Shown: positions 51,698 through 63,691, counted from the first letter of the stretch. The stretch: 64,000 nt of DNA from Photorhabdus asymbiotica (GCF_003634575.1 NZ_RBLJ01000001.1:620001-684000), one strand, 5' to 3'. Numbers and translations are program-made. Notes: a model not told the origin generated them from the sequence alone.

Positions 51698-52432
51698 TTA
51701 GCTCATATACATGCCGCCATTGACATGTATTGTTTCACCTGTGATGTAGGCCGCTTCATCAGAAGCTAAGAAAGCCACAGCACTGGCAATTTCTTTCACA
51801 TCCCCAAGTCGTTTAGTCGGTATGTCCTTCGAAAAGCTTTCTAACTGCTCATCTGGCAATGCTCTAAGCATATCAGTTTCGATAAGCCCTGGCGCGACAA
51901 CGTTAACCGTTATACCACGGGAAACAACTTCACGAGCCAATGTTTTACTGAAACCAATAAGCCCGGCTTTCGCTGCCGCATAACTCGCTTGACCAGGGTT
52001 ACCTATTGCTCCAACAACAGAACCGATAGAAATGATACGGCCATAACGTTTTTTTATCATAGAACGCATTGCCGCTTTTGACATACGGAAAACGGAAGAA
52101 AGATTAGTGTCAATAACATTTTGCCACTCATCATCCTTTATGCGCATCACCAAGTTATCACAAGTAATACCGGCATTATTAACTAATATGTCAATTTCAC
52201 CAAACTCTGTACGAATGGTAGACATAACCTGTTCAATGGATTCCTGATCAGTAACATTCAGTACAAGCCCCTTGCCCTTCTCACCAAGGTAAGCACTGAT
52301 GACCTCAGCGCCTTTTTCACTCGTTGCTGTACCAATAACACAGGCTCCACGTTCAGCGAATAACTCAGCAATTGCACGACCGATTCCACGGCTAGCACCT
52401 GTTACCAGTGCAATTTTTCCATCTAATTTCAT
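51698..52432 (-). CDS. fabG: 3-oxoacyl-ACP reductase FabG
   Basis: An SDR reductase of fatty-acid elongation. NADPH motif TGASRGIGRAIA, NNAGI, Ser in SIGSVVG and catalytic YAAAK. 244 residues. The ATG at 52432 has GAGGAA upstream and begins just after the fabD stop at 52441. Confidence 0.97.
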   Translation of the reverse strand: MKLDGKIALVTGASRGIGRAIAELFAERGACVIGTATSEKGAEVISAYLGEKGKGLVLNVTDQESIEQVMSTIRTEFGEIDILVNNAGITCDNLVMRIKDDEWQNVIDTNLSSVFRMSKAAMRSMIKKRYGRIISIGSVVGAIGNPGQASYAAAKAGLIGFSKTLAREVVSRGITVNVVAPGLIETDMLRALPDEQLESFSKDIPTKRLGDVKEIASAVAFLASDEAAYITGETIHVNGGMYMS

Positions 52433-52440
52433 GTTATTCC

Positions 52441-53373
52441 TCAATTATTTTCCAATGCGGTTGCTAATGAAATTGTGTCATTAACCGCTGCTGCGCTTAA
52501 AGTATCGACAATTCGTTTGGTTAAACCTGTCAAAACCTTACCTGGCCCTATTTCTAATAGCTGCCCGACACTCTGTCCAGCAATAAATTCAACTGTTTCT
52601 GTCCAACGAACAGGATTATAGAGTTGTCGTACCAGTGCATCACGGATAGCTTCAGCAGATTGTTCTATTTTCACATCAACATTGTTTACCACTGGGAACT
52701 GAGGATGACTAAATTCAATTCCGTTCAAAACAATTGCCAACTTATCTGCGGCTGGTTTCATCAGTGCACAATGAGATGGTGCACTGACCGCCAAAGGCAA
52801 CACACGTTTCGCTCCTGCGGCTTTGCATGCAACGCCAGCACGCTCTACAGCCTCTTTCTCACCTGCAATAACAACCTGTCCAGGTGAATTAAAGTTAACA
52901 GGAGAAACAATCTGCCCCTGAGCTGCTTCTTTACAGGCTCTGTCAATAGATTCATTATCCAAGCCAATAATTGCATACATTGCACCAGTGCCTTCGGGCA
53001 CAGCTTCTTGCATCAATTTGCCACGCAGTTCAACAAGTTTAATGGCTTGTTTGAAATCAATGACACCTGCGCAAACCAGTGCAGAATATTCACCCAGGCT
53101 ATGTCCTGCCATCAGTGCTGGCGCTTTTCCACCTTTTTCCTGCCAAATCCGCCAAATAGCAACTGAAGCTGCCAGTAACGCGGGTTGGGTTTGCCATGTT
53201 TTATTCAGTTCTTCTGCCGGCCCCTGCTGAACCAAGGTCCAAAGATCATATCCCAGCACATCAGATGCTTCAGCAAAAGTGTGTTCCACAACTGGGAACT
53301 CTGCGGCCAAATCGGCCAACATACCAAGGGATTGAGAACCTTGGCCAGGAAATACCATTGCAAATTCAGACAT
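52441..53373 (-). CDS. fabD: Malonyl-CoA:ACP transacylase FabD
   Basis: It loads malonate onto ACP. Motifs VFPGQGSQSLGML and GHSLGEYSALV with the nucleophile Ser92; the His of SAPSHCALM completes the dyad. 310 residues from the ATG at 53373; an upstream ATG at 53379 is possible. Confidence 0.96.
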   Translation of the reverse strand: MSEFAMVFPGQGSQSLGMLADLAAEFPVVEHTFAEASDVLGYDLWTLVQQGPAEELNKTWQTQPALLAASVAIWRIWQEKGGKAPALMAGHSLGEYSALVCAGVIDFKQAIKLVELRGKLMQEAVPEGTGAMYAIIGLDNESIDRACKEAAQGQIVSPVNFNSPGQVVIAGEKEAVERAGVACKAAGAKRVLPLAVSAPSHCALMKPAADKLAIVLNGIEFSHPQFPVVNNVDVKIEQSAEAIRDALVRQLYNPVRWTETVEFIAGQSVGQLLEIGPGKVLTGLTKRIVDTLSAAAVNDTISLATALENN

Positions 53374-53391
53374 GTTCATTTTCCTGTCAAA

Positions 53392-54345
53392 TTAAAAACG
53401 TATCAGTGCTGAACCCCAGGTAAGACCCCCACCAAAAGCTTCAATCAAAATCAACTGACCACGCTTAATCCGGCCGTCGCGCACCGCCTCATCAAATGCA
53501 GTGGGTACCGATGCCGCGGAAGTATTACCATGACGATCCAACGTCACTACCACTTTATCCATAGTCATATGTAACTTTTTAGCTGTCGCGGCGATAATAC
53601 GCAAGTTAGCCTGATGAGGTACCAGCCAATCCAATGCACTATGCGATAAGTTATTTGCTTCTAGTGTTTCATCAACCAGATTAGCCAGTTCACGGACTGC
53701 GATTTTAAATACTTCATTACCAATCATGCTGGCATATGCTGGTTCTTCCCGATTCTGACGATCTTGATGAGGCAACACCAACAATTCACCATAACCACCG
53801 TTTGCATGAAGGTGAGTTGAAAGAATCCCAGGTTCATCAGAGGCACCCACTATCATCGCACCCGCTCCATCACCAAACAGGACAAGTGTTCCTCGATCTT
53901 CTGGATCAAGTGTTCTGGTAATAGAATCAGAACCAATAACCAACGCATATTTTGCAGCACCGGTCTTAATAAACTTGTCAGCAATGCCTAGTGCATAAGC
54001 AAAACCAGAGCAAGCAGCGGAAATATCAAAAGCAGCTGAATTTTGGGTCCCCAACATGTACTGAATTTGGCACGCAGAACTAGGGAAAGCATGACTGGAT
54101 GAAGCCGTTGCCACAATGATTAAATCAATCTGATCCTTATCAATGCCCGACATTTCAATTGCTCTTTCAGCAGCCCTAAAACCCATGATTGCAACAGTTT
54201 CATCATTGGTAGCAATACGACGTTCACGAACACCCGTGCGGGTAACAATCCACTCGTCAGAGGTATCCACCATTTTTTCTAAATCGGCATTAGTGCGTAC
54301 TTGCGCAGGCAGATAACTACCTGTACCTAAAATTTTTGTATACAT
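53392..54345 (-). CDS. fabH: Beta-ketoacyl-ACP synthase III FabH
   Basis: The initiating condensing enzyme (acetyl-CoA with malonyl-ACP). Cys112 is in [13 protein letters not shown], the His in [11 protein letters not shown] and the Asn in GNTSAASVP. 317 residues. It begins 6 bp after plsX. Confidence 0.97.
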   Translation of the reverse strand: MYTKILGTGSYLPAQVRTNADLEKMVDTSDEWIVTRTGVRERRIATNDETVAIMGFRAAERAIEMSGIDKDQIDLIIVATASSSHAFPSSACQIQYMLGTQNSAAFDISAACSGFAYALGIADKFIKTGAAKYALVIGSDSITRTLDPEDRGTLVLFGDGAGAMIVGASDEPGILSTHLHANGGYGELLVLPHQDRQNREEPAYASMIGNEVFKIAVRELANLVDETLEANNLSHSALDWLVPHQANLRIIAATAKKLHMTMDKVVVTLDRHGNTSAASVPTAFDEAVRDGRIKRGQLILIEAFGGGLTWGSALIRF

Positions 54346-54351
54346 GTATGT

Positions 54352-55389
54352 TCAGTCACTCTTGGGTAATGCTGTTTCCAGGCGTGCAGCGATTCTATCA
54401 GGAACCTGCCTTTCAACGGCCTGAACAGCCTGTTCGATTGCGGCTTTAAACGCATGTTCATTAGCCGCCCCATGGCTTTTGATTACTATTCCATATAATC
54501 CTAACAGACATGCGCCATTATATTGGTCAGGGTTCAAGTGACCGAAGCGTTTTGTCATCCGTTTTTGCAACCACTTCTTGACTATCTTCAACAACCAGGA
54601 AAATTGTTTCTTTTGCCCATCCGATGACTTAAGCAGGGATAAAATAACCCTGATTGCTCCTTCCATCGTTTTCAACGTTACGTTACCTGCGAAGCCGTCA
54701 CACACCAATACATCAGTTTCACCTGTTAGCAATTGATCGCCTTCTAGATAACCAATGTAATTCATTGTTGAAATGCTTTTTAAAATAGTGGCGGCTTCGC
54801 GGATATTATCAAGCCCTTTACTCTCTTCCGTTCCAATGTTGAGTAATGCTACCCGAGGATTAGCTACACCGACGACTTCCTCTGCCATGACTGAACCCAT
54901 AATGGCGAATTGCACGAGCATACAGCTATCGCAACTAACATTGGCCCCCAAATCTAATACCACGGTACTCTGCTGTTTCAGATTTGGTAATACTGTCATC
55001 AAAGCAGGTCTTTCGATGCCATCAATAGATTTTAGCATCAATTTGGCCAACCCCATCAATACTCCTGTATTCCCTGCACTGACACACGCCTGCGCCTTAC
55101 CAGATTTAACTAAATCCAGTGCAACACGCATTGATGTTCCTCGACTAGCACGAATTGCCTGCGACAGTTTAGCATCATTAGCCACAACCAGTTCAGCAGG
55201 TACTACTTGCAAACGACTGAGCAGCTCAGCATTGGCATTTACAAGCAAAGGAGAAATGATATCGGGAAGCCCAACTAACAATAATTTCAATTTTGGATTA
55301 GATGCCAGTGCCTGCAATGCAGCAGGCACCGTAACGCGAGGACCAAAGTCCCCGCTCATGGCATCTAACGCTAAAGTCAGATTAGTCAA
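54352..55389 (-). CDS. plsX: Phosphate acyltransferase PlsX
   Basis: It converts acyl-ACP to acyl-phosphate for phospholipid synthesis. 345 residues. Conserved blocks: [59 protein letters not shown] and KSHGAAN. The start appears to be TTG at 55389, because the first ATG (residue 11) would cut into the conserved [14 protein letters not shown]. That motif reads DAMSGD rather than the usual D-MGGD, a mild deviation. Confidence 0.94.
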   Translation of the reverse strand: MTNLTLALDAMSGDFGPRVTVPAALQALASNPKLKLLLVGLPDIISPLLVNANAELLSRLQVVPAELVVANDAKLSQAIRASRGTSMRVALDLVKSGKAQACVSAGNTGVLMGLAKLMLKSIDGIERPALMTVLPNLKQQSTVVLDLGANVSCDSCMLVQFAIMGSVMAEEVVGVANPRVALLNIGTEESKGLDNIREAATILKSISTMNYIGYLEGDQLLTGETDVLVCDGFAGNVTLKTMEGAIRVILSLLKSSDGQKKQFSWLLKIVKKWLQKRMTKRFGHLNPDQYNGACLLGLYGIVIKSHGAANEHAFKAAIEQAVQAVERQVPDRIAARLETALPKSD

Positions 55390-55419
55390 GGTATCTACTT
55401 GCTAAATGACTAGCGGAGA

Positions 55420-55590
55420 TTATTTGTTGATGACCTTGCGGCCACGGTAGTAGCCATCAGCAGTCACATGGTGACGCAGGTGAGTCTCACCAGAAGTTTT
55501 GTCTACAGATAATAATGGTGCAGTCAGTGCATCATGAGAACGACGCATACCACGTTTAGAACGAGTTGGTTTATTCTGTTGTACGGCCAT
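55420..55590 (-). CDS. rpmF: 50S ribosomal protein L32
   Basis: A 56-residue basic protein: [20 protein letters not shown] at the start, [20 protein letters not shown] at the end. One residue shorter than the E. coli protein. It lies between yceD and plsX, the usual place, and is co-transcribed with the fab genes. Confidence 0.97.
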   Translation of the reverse strand: MAVQQNKPTRSKRGMRRSHDALTAPLLSVDKTSGETHLRHHVTADGYYRGRKVINK

Positions 55591-55602
55591 TGACCTTACT
55601 CC

Positions 55603-56127
55603 TTAAGTACTTTTCTTTAAGCTGGCTAATACGGCAAATGGGTTTGGTTTTTCAGCCTCTGGAGGTAACTCACCAAACACCATTTCCGCGTCGGACACTT
55701 CACAGTGTTCAGAATCATGTACCGGAACCACCGGCAGAGAAAGAATTATTTCATCTTCAATCATCGCCAGCAAATCTATTTCGCCAAATTCATCAACGTC
55801 AATTGGCTCATATTCTTCCGGTAATGCTTCAACCTGTTCATCATTGACGACCGGGCTAAAACAATATGTTATGTGAACGTGATGGCTGAAATTACCGCCA
55901 CAACGCTGGCACTCAAGAGTGACATCCACATCAGAATGCCCCCGCACAACTGCCAGACGTTGATTATCTATCTGAAACGATAAAACGCTGTCTACATCAT
56001 TGTCCACGCTAACCACAGATTCCGCTATACGCAAAACTTGCTCAGGTGAATAACTACCTGTGTAGTCTAATCGTTTCTGAGCTGCGCGAAGCGCATCAAT
56101 GGTCAGGGGTAATTTTACCTTTTGCAT
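55603..56127 (-). CDS. yceD: Large ribosomal RNA accumulation protein YceD (DUF177)
   Basis: A 174-residue protein of the DUF177 family, linked to 23S rRNA accumulation and always next to rpmF. It has a CxxC-type element (ECQRCGG) and an acidic centre ([16 protein letters not shown]). It is the first gene of the plsX/fab operon. Biochemical role still uncertain. Confidence 0.92.
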   Translation of the reverse strand: MQKVKLPLTIDALRAAQKRLDYTGSYSPEQVLRIAESVVSVDNDVDSVLSFQIDNQRLAVVRGHSDVDVTLECQRCGGNFSHHVHITYCFSPVVNDEQVEALPEEYEPIDVDEFGEIDLLAMIEDEIILSLPVVPVHDSEHCEVSDAEMVFGELPPEAEKPNPFAVLASLKKST

Positions 56128-56269
56128 AAGGCGCGCATATTATCTTTGTAATGAGATATAGTCAAAGAAAAAGGCCACACATCTGCACCTTTCCACCAAA
56201 TATTCGCTTATTAAGCAATGCTTAGTTTAAAATGCCTACAATTATTTCGCCATGTATTTTAGAAAAATT

Positions 56270-56860
56270 ATGACACAAATCATTTTAGCTTCCACATCTG
56301 TTTACCGCCGTATGTTACTGGAAAAACTTCATCTACCCTTTATATGCGTGACGCCCATGGTGAATGAAACACCGCAAGTTAATGAAAACGCGGAACAACT
56401 CGTTATGCGTCTGGCACAAACTAAAGCACAGTCATTACAAGCAAAATATTCTCAGCATTTAATTATTGGTTCTGATCAAGTTTGTGTTATTAACAACAAG
56501 ATTACCGGCAAACCACACAGTTTCGAAAATGCATTTAAACAATTACGACAAGCCAGTGGCCATTGCGTCACCTTTTATACAGGTATTTCTCTCTTTAATA
56601 GCAAAACAGGGGTCACAGATACCCGTTGTGAATTATTCAATGTTCATTTCAGGGAACTAACTAATGATGAAATCTGGGCTTATTTGAAAGCAGAAGAACC
56701 TCTTAATTGTGCCGGCAGCTTTAAAAGCGAAGGATTAGGGATCACTTTATTTGAACGTCTTGAGGGGAAAGATCCGAATACGCTGATCGGCTTACCATTA
56801 ATTACACTGACTGAACTATTAATCCGCCAGGGGATAAATCCTCTGACGGCTACATGTTAA
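56270..56860 (+). CDS. yceF: Maf-like nucleotide pyrophosphatase YceF
   Basis: A Maf/HAM1-type house-cleaning enzyme; YceF hydrolyses 7-methyl-[18 protein letters not shown] at the N-terminus and IIGSDQVC (catalytic Asp) are intact; [13 protein letters not shown] matches the YceF group. The ATG at 56270 (MTQIILAST) is preferred over 56252. 196 residues. It is divergent from yceD and convergent with rluC, ending only 1 bp before the rluC stop codon. Confidence 0.92.
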   Translation: MTQIILASTSVYRRMLLEKLHLPFICVTPMVNETPQVNENAEQLVMRLAQTKAQSLQAKYSQHLIIGSDQVCVINNKITGKPHSFENAFKQLRQASGHCVTFYTGISLFNSKTGVTDTRCELFNVHFRELTNDEIWAYLKAEEPLNCAGSFKSEGLGITLFERLEGKDPNTLIGLPLITLTELLIRQGINPLTATC

Positions 56861-56861
56861 T

Positions 56862-57821
56862 TTAATTACGTACAGTTTGACGCAACATTTTTATGCAAGA
56901 GTATAATTGTCCATCCATCGGTGCTTCAAGACGTAATGTCTCCCCTGTCGAAGGATGGGTAAATTTCAACGCACTAGCATGTAAAAATAGGCGATTGAGG
57001 CCCGTATCTGATAGCTGCGAATCAAAAGTCTTGTCGCCATAACGATCATCAAAAGCAATCGGATGACCCACATATTGAGCATGAACACGTATTTGATGGG
57101 TCCGGCCTGTTATTGGACTGGCCCTCACTAGCGTTGCATTGGTAAAGCGCTCTTCTATTTTAAAGCGTGTTTCAGAAGGTTTGCCTTCACCACTCACTTT
57201 CACAATCCGTTCACCGCTTTGCAAGATATTTTTCAGTAATGGTGCCTGAACAACCTTACAATGTGATTGCCATTGTCCCCGCACCAAAGCCAAGTAATCC
57301 TTCTGCATCTGTTTGAGCCGTAATTGTTCATGCAAGGCTCGTAAAACTGAGCGTTTCTTCGCAATCAATAAAATTCCAGACGTATCACGATCTAAACGGT
57401 GAACCAGCTCAAGAAATTTTGCCTCCGGGCGTAAAACCCGCAACCCTTCAATAACACCAAAACTTAAACCGCTGCCTCCATGCACAGCTGTACCGGAAGG
57501 TTTATTAATCACCAGAATATAGTCGTCTTCATATAAGATACAGCCATCCAGTGCAGCCACTTTATGCAGTTTAGCTGAAACCGCTATCTCTTGCCGTTCT
57601 GCAACCCGAACAGGCGGAATTCTAACTACATCCCCCGCAGATAATTTATACTCAGGTTTTACCCTGCCTTTATTTACCCGGACTTCGCCCTTACGTACAA
57701 TCCGGTAAATCATGCTTTTAGGAACACCCTTCAAACGCGCTAATAAAAAGTTATCAACGCGTTGTCCAGCCTCATCGTCATCAATAGTGACAAATTGTAC
57801 AATTTGATTATTCGTTTTCAT
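56862..57821 (-). CDS. rluC: 23S rRNA pseudouridine(955/2504/2580) synthase RluC
   Basis: An RluA-type synthase: S4 domain at about 20-75 ([20 protein letters not shown]) and a catalytic domain with [16 protein letters not shown] (catalytic Asp). GRTHQIRVH is the late motif. 319 residues from Met at 57821; upstream sequence has no clear Shine-Dalgarno and a GTG at 57842 is possible. It is divergent from rne as in E. coli. Confidence 0.94.
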   Translation of the reverse strand: MKTNNQIVQFVTIDDDEAGQRVDNFLLARLKGVPKSMIYRIVRKGEVRVNKGRVKPEYKLSAGDVVRIPPVRVAERQEIAVSAKLHKVAALDGCILYEDDYILVINKPSGTAVHGGSGLSFGVIEGLRVLRPEAKFLELVHRLDRDTSGILLIAKKRSVLRALHEQLRLKQMQKDYLALVRGQWQSHCKVVQAPLLKNILQSGERIVKVSGEGKPSETRFKIEERFTNATLVRASPITGRTHQIRVHAQYVGHPIAFDDRYGDKTFDSQLSDTGLNRLFLHASALKFTHPSTGETLRLEAPMDGQLYSCIKMLRQTVRN

Positions 57822-58380
57822 GATAGAGATTCTAATTACCACTCAAGCGAAGCGCTACCCATTTTTAAATATGAATAAAAATCACGCATACTTTCCGCCT
57901 GTAGCCTTTTCCTCTTTAAGACTAAAGACCAAATATTAACTATTTATTCATATTTCATCAGAAAAAGCTCTTAAAGACATAAAGTCACCTTGCTATCACC
58001 CCAACAGCAATGGAATAATGCGCAAGCACCATCAGTTTTTTAATTCTGGATGGCGAAGTTGAATGTTTGTTCTTTGTTTGATTGCACAAAAACGCAGCAA
58101 TGGCGTAAGACGTACTGGGGAATCAAATAATTAGCGGGCTACGGGTAGCAGCTTACTGGAATTGGACTAAATCTGCTTCATTTATATTTGTGGATTATTC
58201 CTGGGAAAGAGTGCTGTTTTTTAAGTGAAAATTCAGGCTCACCGAAAATATGCGTCTCTATACAAACGACAACCGGGAGGTTGGCGGATTTGTAAAAGAC
58301 ACGAGACCGTCGGTTACTAGTAGCTCATCTATATTTGCCCGTAGCTCTATAACTAATGTAAAAATAATGAGTAAGTTACA
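57822..58380. other. Divergent spacer and long 5' leader of rne (559 bp)
   Basis: No coding region. E. coli rne has a leader of about 360 nt with hairpins through which RNase E regulates its own mRNA; the similar distance here suggests the same. I see several short inverted repeats but could not assign the known hp2/hp3 structures with confidence. Confidence 0.55.
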
Positions 58381-61300
58381 ATGAAAAGAATGCTAATCAA
58401 CGCAACTCAACAAGAAGAGTTGCGTGTTGCTCTGGTTGATGGGCAACGCCTTTATGATTTGGATATCGAAAGTCCAGGACACGAGCAAAAAAAAGCAAAT
58501 ATCTACAAAGGTAAAATCACCCGAATTGAACCTAGTCTGGAAGCCGCTTTTGTTGACTATGGTGCTGAAAGGCATGGTTTCCTTCCTATTAAAGAAATAG
58601 CCCGCGAATACTTCCCTAATAACTACCATCCCCATGGTCGCCCTAATATCAAAGATGTTCTGAAGGAAGGCCAGGAAGTTATCGTTCAAGTCGATAAAGA
58701 AGAACGTGGTAATAAAGGGGCTGCATTAACAACATTTATCAGTTTGGCTGGTAGTTATCTGGTTCTAATGCCTAATAATCCCCGCGCTGGCGGTATTTCT
58801 CGCCGCATCGAAGGTGATGACCGCACAGAACTGAAAGAAGCCTTGGCATCTTTAGAAGTACCGGAAGGCATGGGGCTAATTGTTCGTACCGCTGGCGTCG
58901 GTAAATCCGCAGAAGCCCTACAGTGGGATTTGTCATTCCGTCTCAAACACTGGGAAGCTATCAAAAAAGCTGCCGAAAGTCGCTCAGCTCCATTCTTAAT
59001 CCATCAGGAAAGCAATGTTATCGTCCGTGCTTTTCGTGACTATCTACGACCAGACATTGGTGAAATATTAATCGACAATCCCAAGATTCTCGACCTGGCT
59101 CGCCAACATATCACTGCGCTTGGCCGCCCGGATTTCACTAGCAAAATCAAACTATACAGTGGCGAAGTTCCTCTATTTAGCCATTATCAGATTGAATCAC
59201 AGATTGAATCTGCGTTTCAGCGTGAAGTTCGCCTACCATCAGGTGGTGCCGTAGTTATCGATACCACAGAAGCGTTAACAGCGATTGATATTAACTCTTC
59301 CCGTGCAACACGCGGAGGTGATATTGAAGAGACCGCTTTTAACACTAATCTCGAAGCCGCAGATGAAATTGCCCGTCAGTTACGTTTGCGTGACTTAGGT
59401 GGCCTGATTGTTATCGACTTTATCGATATGACACCAGTACGTCATCAACGCGAAGTAGAAAACCGCCTGCGTGATGCAGTCCGTCAAGATCGTGCTCGTA
59501 TCCAGATTGGTCGTATTTCCCGCTTTGGCCTGCTGGAAATGTCCCGTCAGCGTTTGAGTCCATCACTGGGTGAATCCAGTCATCACGTTTGTCCGCGTTG
59601 CAGCGGCACCGGTACTATTCGTGATAACGAATCTTTATCGTTGTCCATCTTACGTCTGATTGAAGAAGAAGCTCTGAAAGAGAACACGCATCAAGTACAT
59701 GCTATTGTTCCGGTACAAATTGCGTCATATCTGTTAAACGAAAAACGCCAAGCGGTCAGTGCAATCGAACGTCGTCAGGGAGATGTTGGTGTAGTGATCG
59801 TTCCTAACGATCAAATGCAAACCCCGCACTTCTCTGTTCTACGCGTGCGTAAAGGTGAAGAAGTTTCTACCTTGAGTTATCTACTGCCTCAGTTTCATGA
59901 AACTGGCGCGGCAAATCCTCAAGAAGATATTCAACCAGAACGTAAACGTCCAGAGCAACCAGCTATCTCTGCTTTTGCTTTACCAACTGATGCGCCAGCC
60001 CAGGCCCAGCAACCATCAAATAAAGCAAAAGAGAAAAAACCTAACCAACCTACTCAGGTTAAAACGGAACAACCTAGTCTATTAAGTCGTTTCTTGACTG
60101 CCTTGAAGAAAATATTCAGCACAGAAGAAGAAACGGTACAAAGAAAAGACAATAAACCGTCTGGGAATGATAATCGCCGCTCTTCTGAGCGACGAAATCA
60201 GCGCCGCCAACATTCACGTAAAGATCGTGATGATAATAACCTACGTGATGAGCAACGTAATAACCGTGATCGTGACGAACCACGGAAAAATCGTAATACT
60301 CAACAGAAAAATGGTGTTCAGGACAACAACCCCGTGAATACGGCTGCTCGTGAAACCCAGCAACAGCAACGCCGTGAGCAACGTGCAGAACGTCAACGCC
60401 GTCGTCAGGAAGAAAAACGTCACCAGCAACAACTTGAAGCCAATAAACCAGACGTCGTTGAGCATGAAGTTGAAGAATGCCTACCGGTTATTCCTCGCCG
60501 TCAGCGCCGTCAGCTTGAGCAAAAAATCCGTATCACCGATGAAGTGAAAGAAACTACAGTTGTCACTTCCTTGCCGCAGCCAGTACCTGTTATCACGGAA
60601 GAACAATTACCAATATCAATTGAAACAACACAGGTTGAAACAGTTCAGCCACAACAATCGTCTGAAAATAAAGAGCAACAAGACAATGTTATGCCGCGTC
60701 GCTCCCGCCGCTCACCTCGTCATCTACGTGTCAGTGGTCAGCGCCGTCGTCGTTACCGTGATGAAAGGAATCTGCTTCAATCACCGGTGCCATTGTCTAT
60801 GGCGGTTGCCTCACCGGAAATGGCTTCTGGCAAAGTTTGGGTTCGCTATCCAGTGGTTCCTATCTCTAACGATATTTCTGAGAAAACTTTTGAGTCTGAG
60901 CAACAAGTCGTTGAGCAACAGAATAAGTCTCTACCAATGATAGTGACAGAAACAGCACCGACAATGGTAATTGCAACAGAGTTTGAACAAACCATCGCTG
61001 ACTTGCCTAAGGTGGAAGAAGTATCCGTAGCTTATGCTGCTCAGGACGAAATCAGACCAGAAGCAACTATTACAGAAGAAAATAACGTTGTTTTGCAACA
61101 AACTGCATCAGTACAGCAAGAATCAACAGTAATTGAATCTGTTGCAATAACACCAATTACTACTGAATTCGAACAACAAACTCAGGCAGAAGAAATTATT
61201 GTTCCTAAAGAAATTTCAGCAGTGGCTACTGTTGAAGAAAGTGAAACTGAAACAATTAAACAACCTGTTTCTATCGTCAAAAGTCATTATGCTTATGCAC

Positions 61301-61461
61301 CAATGACCAGAGCACCAGCCCCAGAGATGACTGAACAATTTATTGTTATCAACGAGTGGCAACGGCCTTCTTCAAATTTCGAAGGGAAAGGAGGCGCTGG
61401 AGGCCATTCCGCGACTAACACAGCCACTTCTCCGATGGCTAAACCTCAATCTTTTGAATAA
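58381..61461 (+). CDS. rne: Ribonuclease E
   Basis: The essential endonuclease and degradosome scaffold, 1026 residues. The N-terminal half (about 1-530) has the S1 domain, 5' sensor, DNase I-like catalytic domain with Asp in [10 protein letters not shown] and DFIDMTP, and the zinc-link CPRCSGTG. A membrane-targeting segment lies in [14 protein letters not shown]. The C-terminal half is disordered: an Arg-rich RNA-binding region (about 595-690), a second one ([19 protein letters not shown]), and a Glu/Gln/Val-rich acidic region towards the end. It ends near the PNPase-binding type tail. Confidence 0.96.
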   Translation: MKRMLINATQQEELRVALVDGQRLYDLDIESPGHEQKKANIYKGKITRIEPSLEAAFVDYGAERHGFLPIKEIAREYFPNNYHPHGRPNIKDVLKEGQEVIVQVDKEERGNKGAALTTFISLAGSYLVLMPNNPRAGGISRRIEGDDRTELKEALASLEVPEGMGLIVRTAGVGKSAEALQWDLSFRLKHWEAIKKAAESRSAPFLIHQESNVIVRAFRDYLRPDIGEILIDNPKILDLARQHITALGRPDFTSKIKLYSGEVPLFSHYQIESQIESAFQREVRLPSGGAVVIDTTEALTAIDINSSRATRGGDIEETAFNTNLEAADEIARQLRLRDLGGLIVIDFIDMTPVRHQREVENRLRDAVRQDRARIQIGRISRFGLLEMSRQRLSPSLGESSHHVCPRCSGTGTIRDNESLSLSILRLIEEEALKENTHQVHAIVPVQIASYLLNEKRQAVSAIERRQGDVGVVIVPNDQMQTPHFSVLRVRKGEEVSTLSYLLPQFHETGAANPQEDIQPERKRPEQPAISAFALPTDAPAQAQQPSNKAKEKKPNQPTQVKTEQPSLLSRFLTALKKIFSTEEETVQRKDNKPSGNDNRRSSERRNQRRQHSRKDRDDNNLRDEQRNNRDRDEPRKNRNTQQKNGVQDNNPVNTAARETQQQQRREQRAERQRRRQEEKRHQQQLEANKPDVVEHEVEECLPVIPRRQRRQLEQKIRITDEVKETTVVTSLPQPVPVITEEQLPISIETTQVETVQPQQSSENKEQQDNVMPRRSRRSPRHLRVSGQRRRRYRDERNLLQSPVPLSMAVASPEMASGKVWVRYPVVPISNDISEKTFESEQQVVEQQNKSLPMIVTETAPTMVIATEFEQTIADLPKVEEVSVAYAAQDEIRPEATITEENNVVLQQTASVQQESTVIESVAITPITTEFEQQTQAEEIIVPKEISAVATVEESETETIKQPVSIVKSHYAYAPMTRAPAPEMTEQFIVINEWQRPSSNFEGKGGAGGHSATNTATSPMAKPQSFE

Positions 61462-61483
61462 CAACATTATTTAATATGCGCAG

Positions 61484-61513
61484 AATGGCTCTTTTTTGGG
61501 AGCCATTTTTTTT
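61484..61513 (+). terminator. Terminator of rne
   Basis: AATGGCTC pairs with GAGCCATT and is followed by a run of T, about 20 nt after the rne stop. Confidence 0.88.
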
Positions 61514-61623
61514 TGCTACTCGACCCACAAAAACCCTCACTATTAATTTTATTCCACCTACATAAGGTTTAGATTGCACGGCTACCATCCTATCGATTTA
61601 TTATTTAATCTGGAGAATATTCT

Positions 61624-62256
61624 ATGAAACCGTGGCTTATTTTTGGTGCAGGTAGTGGGATTGGACGCCACTTAGTCGCTATCGCATTGCAACAAAAACG
61701 CCCCGTAATTGCACTTATCCGCAATTCCCAACAAGCTTGCGAGCTTAGCGATTTAGGTGTCAGAGTGATACACGGTGATGCCTGTGATGCAGGAAATGTT
61801 GAACAAGCAGTTCAAAATGCAGGCTCACAAGCAATTGTGTTTTCTACTATTGGTGGGATTGATTCAGATCTCCTGGGTAATACAACTATCATTGATGCTA
61901 TTGAAAAAGCAGGAATAACGCGTATGTTACTCGTCACATCAATAGGTTGTGGAGAAAGCTGGAAAACCCTGTCACCCAGAGCCAAATCATTATTTGGTCA
62001 GTCTGTCAGACGTAAATCAATGGCAGAAAGCTACCTTCAGACCAGTTCTCTGAATTATACAATTATTCGCCCAGGTGGATTAACAGACAAACCAGGAACA
62101 GGCCATTGCCAGCGATATCAAAATGATATTCATGGTGTGGTAAGTCGCAAAGATGTTGCACATGAACTGGCCGTAATGGCTGAAGAAGAATCTTCACACC
62201 AGCAGATTTATGCCTTGGTTGATCCAGAACTTAAACCTGATTGGGCTATTGCATAA
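61624..62256 (+). CDS. NAD(P)-binding oxidoreductase (atypical SDR, NmrA/BVR-B-like)
   Basis: A 210-residue Rossmann-fold protein. The nucleotide motif GAGSGIGRHLV is at residues 8-18, followed by a basic residue after beta-2 (LIRNS) that favours NADP. The active-site-like region is LLVTSIGCG, and IIRPGGLTDKPGTG is the substrate-binding strand seen in NAD(P)H-binding atypical SDRs. The catalytic YxxxK is not obvious. Substrate unknown. It is a single gene after rne, ending in a perfect palindrome. Confidence 0.78.
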   Translation: MKPWLIFGAGSGIGRHLVAIALQQKRPVIALIRNSQQACELSDLGVRVIHGDACDAGNVEQAVQNAGSQAIVFSTIGGIDSDLLGNTTIIDAIEKAGITRMLLVTSIGCGESWKTLSPRAKSLFGQSVRRKSMAESYLQTSSLNYTIIRPGGLTDKPGTGHCQRYQNDIHGVVSRKDVAHELAVMAEEESSHQQIYALVDPELKPDWAIA

Positions 62257-62267
62257 TCGATCAAGGA

Positions 62268-62293
62268 ATAACCACGCATTAATGCGTGGTTAT
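62268..62293. terminator. Palindromic terminator between the SDR gene and tmaR
   Basis: ATAACCACGCATT and its exact complement form a 13-bp inverted repeat with no spacer, between convergent genes. The tmaR stop is 11 bp further, so it probably works in both directions. Confidence 0.7.
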
Positions 62294-62303
62294 CTGATGA
62301 TAT

Positions 62304-62621
62304 TTACTTAAGCTCGCCTATGGTCTTAAGTTTTTTGGACAATTCACGGCGCTCTTTGGAGAGATCCGCATTTTTAATGATGTAATCGTCTATACGGTCC
62401 TCATAGTCATTACGCATATTCATAATAATGTTCTGGATATCCTCAATTGACATACCCGGCTTGATGTATTCACTCAGGTTATCAAGCAATAAAACACGTT
62501 TCTGGTTGTCACGTATTTTCTTTTCATTGTCTGCGATTTCGCGCTGTAATTTATTCTTACGACGAAACATACGCACAAACTCCAACACATTCTGAAATGA
62601 CGGCTTATTTACATTGTCCAT
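62304..62621 (-). CDS. tmaR: Pole-localizer protein TmaR (YeeX, DUF496)
   Basis: A 105-residue coiled-coil protein that clusters at the cell pole and holds PTS enzyme I there in E. coli. [40 protein letters not shown] and [20 protein letters not shown] match the family closely. The ATG at 62621 has AAGGTA upstream; a longer frame to 62648 is less likely. Confidence 0.92.
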   Translation of the reverse strand: MDNVNKPSFQNVLEFVRMFRRKNKLQREIADNEKKIRDNQKRVLLLDNLSEYIKPGMSIEDIQNIIMNMRNDYEDRIDDYIIKNADLSKERRELSKKLKTIGELK

Positions 62622-63154
62622 TTTCTTACCTTTATTCAACTTAGACATACAGATTATAATCTAATTACACAATACAGGTTAAAACCATTAATAGACAAGC
62701 TAGTTTCTATTCTTTATTGATTTTAATTGGTTACAGAAACCTATCAGTTTTTTGCTGAAAATTTCAGCATACTGACTGTTCGAAGAAAACTGTCTGCTAC
62801 AAATGAATAACAAACAATCAATCCTTCTCTGAGAGAAACCCAAGTTTTTTCTTCCTTCATCTCTCCATTTCTTACCACAACAGCTCTTAAGCATGATAAA
62901 CGCTATAACTGTCTGAAAACCAAGTTATAGATCTATTGGAAGAAAAAATTCTACACTAATAAGTGACAATTAACTCCATTCCTATGTCATAAAAATCAGA
63001 AAATTAAATAAAAAAGTATAAAATTAATTATCCATTCTTTCAGAAATTAAAATAATTTAATAAATCATTTAAAAACCAACAGAATAAAAAATTAATCACA
63101 TAAAATATCATTATTAAAACTTTAAATAAGAGATAAATATCCCCCACAGCATCC

Positions 63155-63268
63155 TATACCCAATAGATTTCGAGTTGCAGCGCGGCGGCAAGTGAACGAA
63201 TTCCAGGAGCATAGATAACTATGTGACTAGGGTGAGTGAAAGAAGCAACTTGAAGGATGAAGGGTATA
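63155..63268 (-). repeat. ERIC repeat, copy 13 (type A, shortened)
   Basis: 114 bp. The element lacks about 13 bp (the CAGCCAACAAAGC segment) in one arm but has intact TATACCC and GGGTATA ends. Confidence 0.9.
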
Positions 63269-63360
63269 TATATTTTCAAAATGAACACGTCATAAAGTCT
63301 TCTATAAAATAAATTTAAAAAATTAGTTTAAATAAAAAACCATCACAAAAGAAACAAATA

Positions 63361-63691
63361 TTAGTTTATTAGTTTATTAGTTTATTAGTTTATTAGTTTA
63401 TTAGTTTATTAGTTTATTAGTTTATTAGTTTATTAGTTTATTAGTTTATTAGTTTATTAGTTTATTAGTTTATTAGTTTATTAGTTTATTAGTTTATTAG
63501 TTTATTAGTTTATTAGTTTATTAGTTTATTAGTTTATTAGTTTATTAGTTTATTAGTTTATTAGTTTATTAGTTTATTAGTTTATTAGTTTATTAGTTTA
63601 TTAGTTTATTAGTTTATTAGTTTATTAGTTTATTAGTTTATTAGTTTATTAGTTTATTAGTTTATTAGTTTATTAGTTTATTAGTTTATTA
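63361..63691 (+). repeat. Octanucleotide tandem array, 41 perfect copies
   Basis: The unit TTAGTTTA is repeated 41 times without a single mismatch (63361-63688), plus a partial TTA. It is non-coding and lies 122 bp before the ATG at 63814. Confidence 0.98.

Noticed and set aside
57822..58380. Assignment of individual E. coli rne leader hairpins (hp2/hp3)
   Set aside because: Short inverted repeats are present, but none could be matched to the known elements with confidence.
62700..62894. 64-codon minus-strand frame after tmaR
   Set aside because: No Shine-Dalgarno and no recognised motif; probably chance.
63361..63691. CRISPR array
   Set aside because: The repeats are 8 bp with no spacers; this is a simple tandem array, and no cas genes are present.
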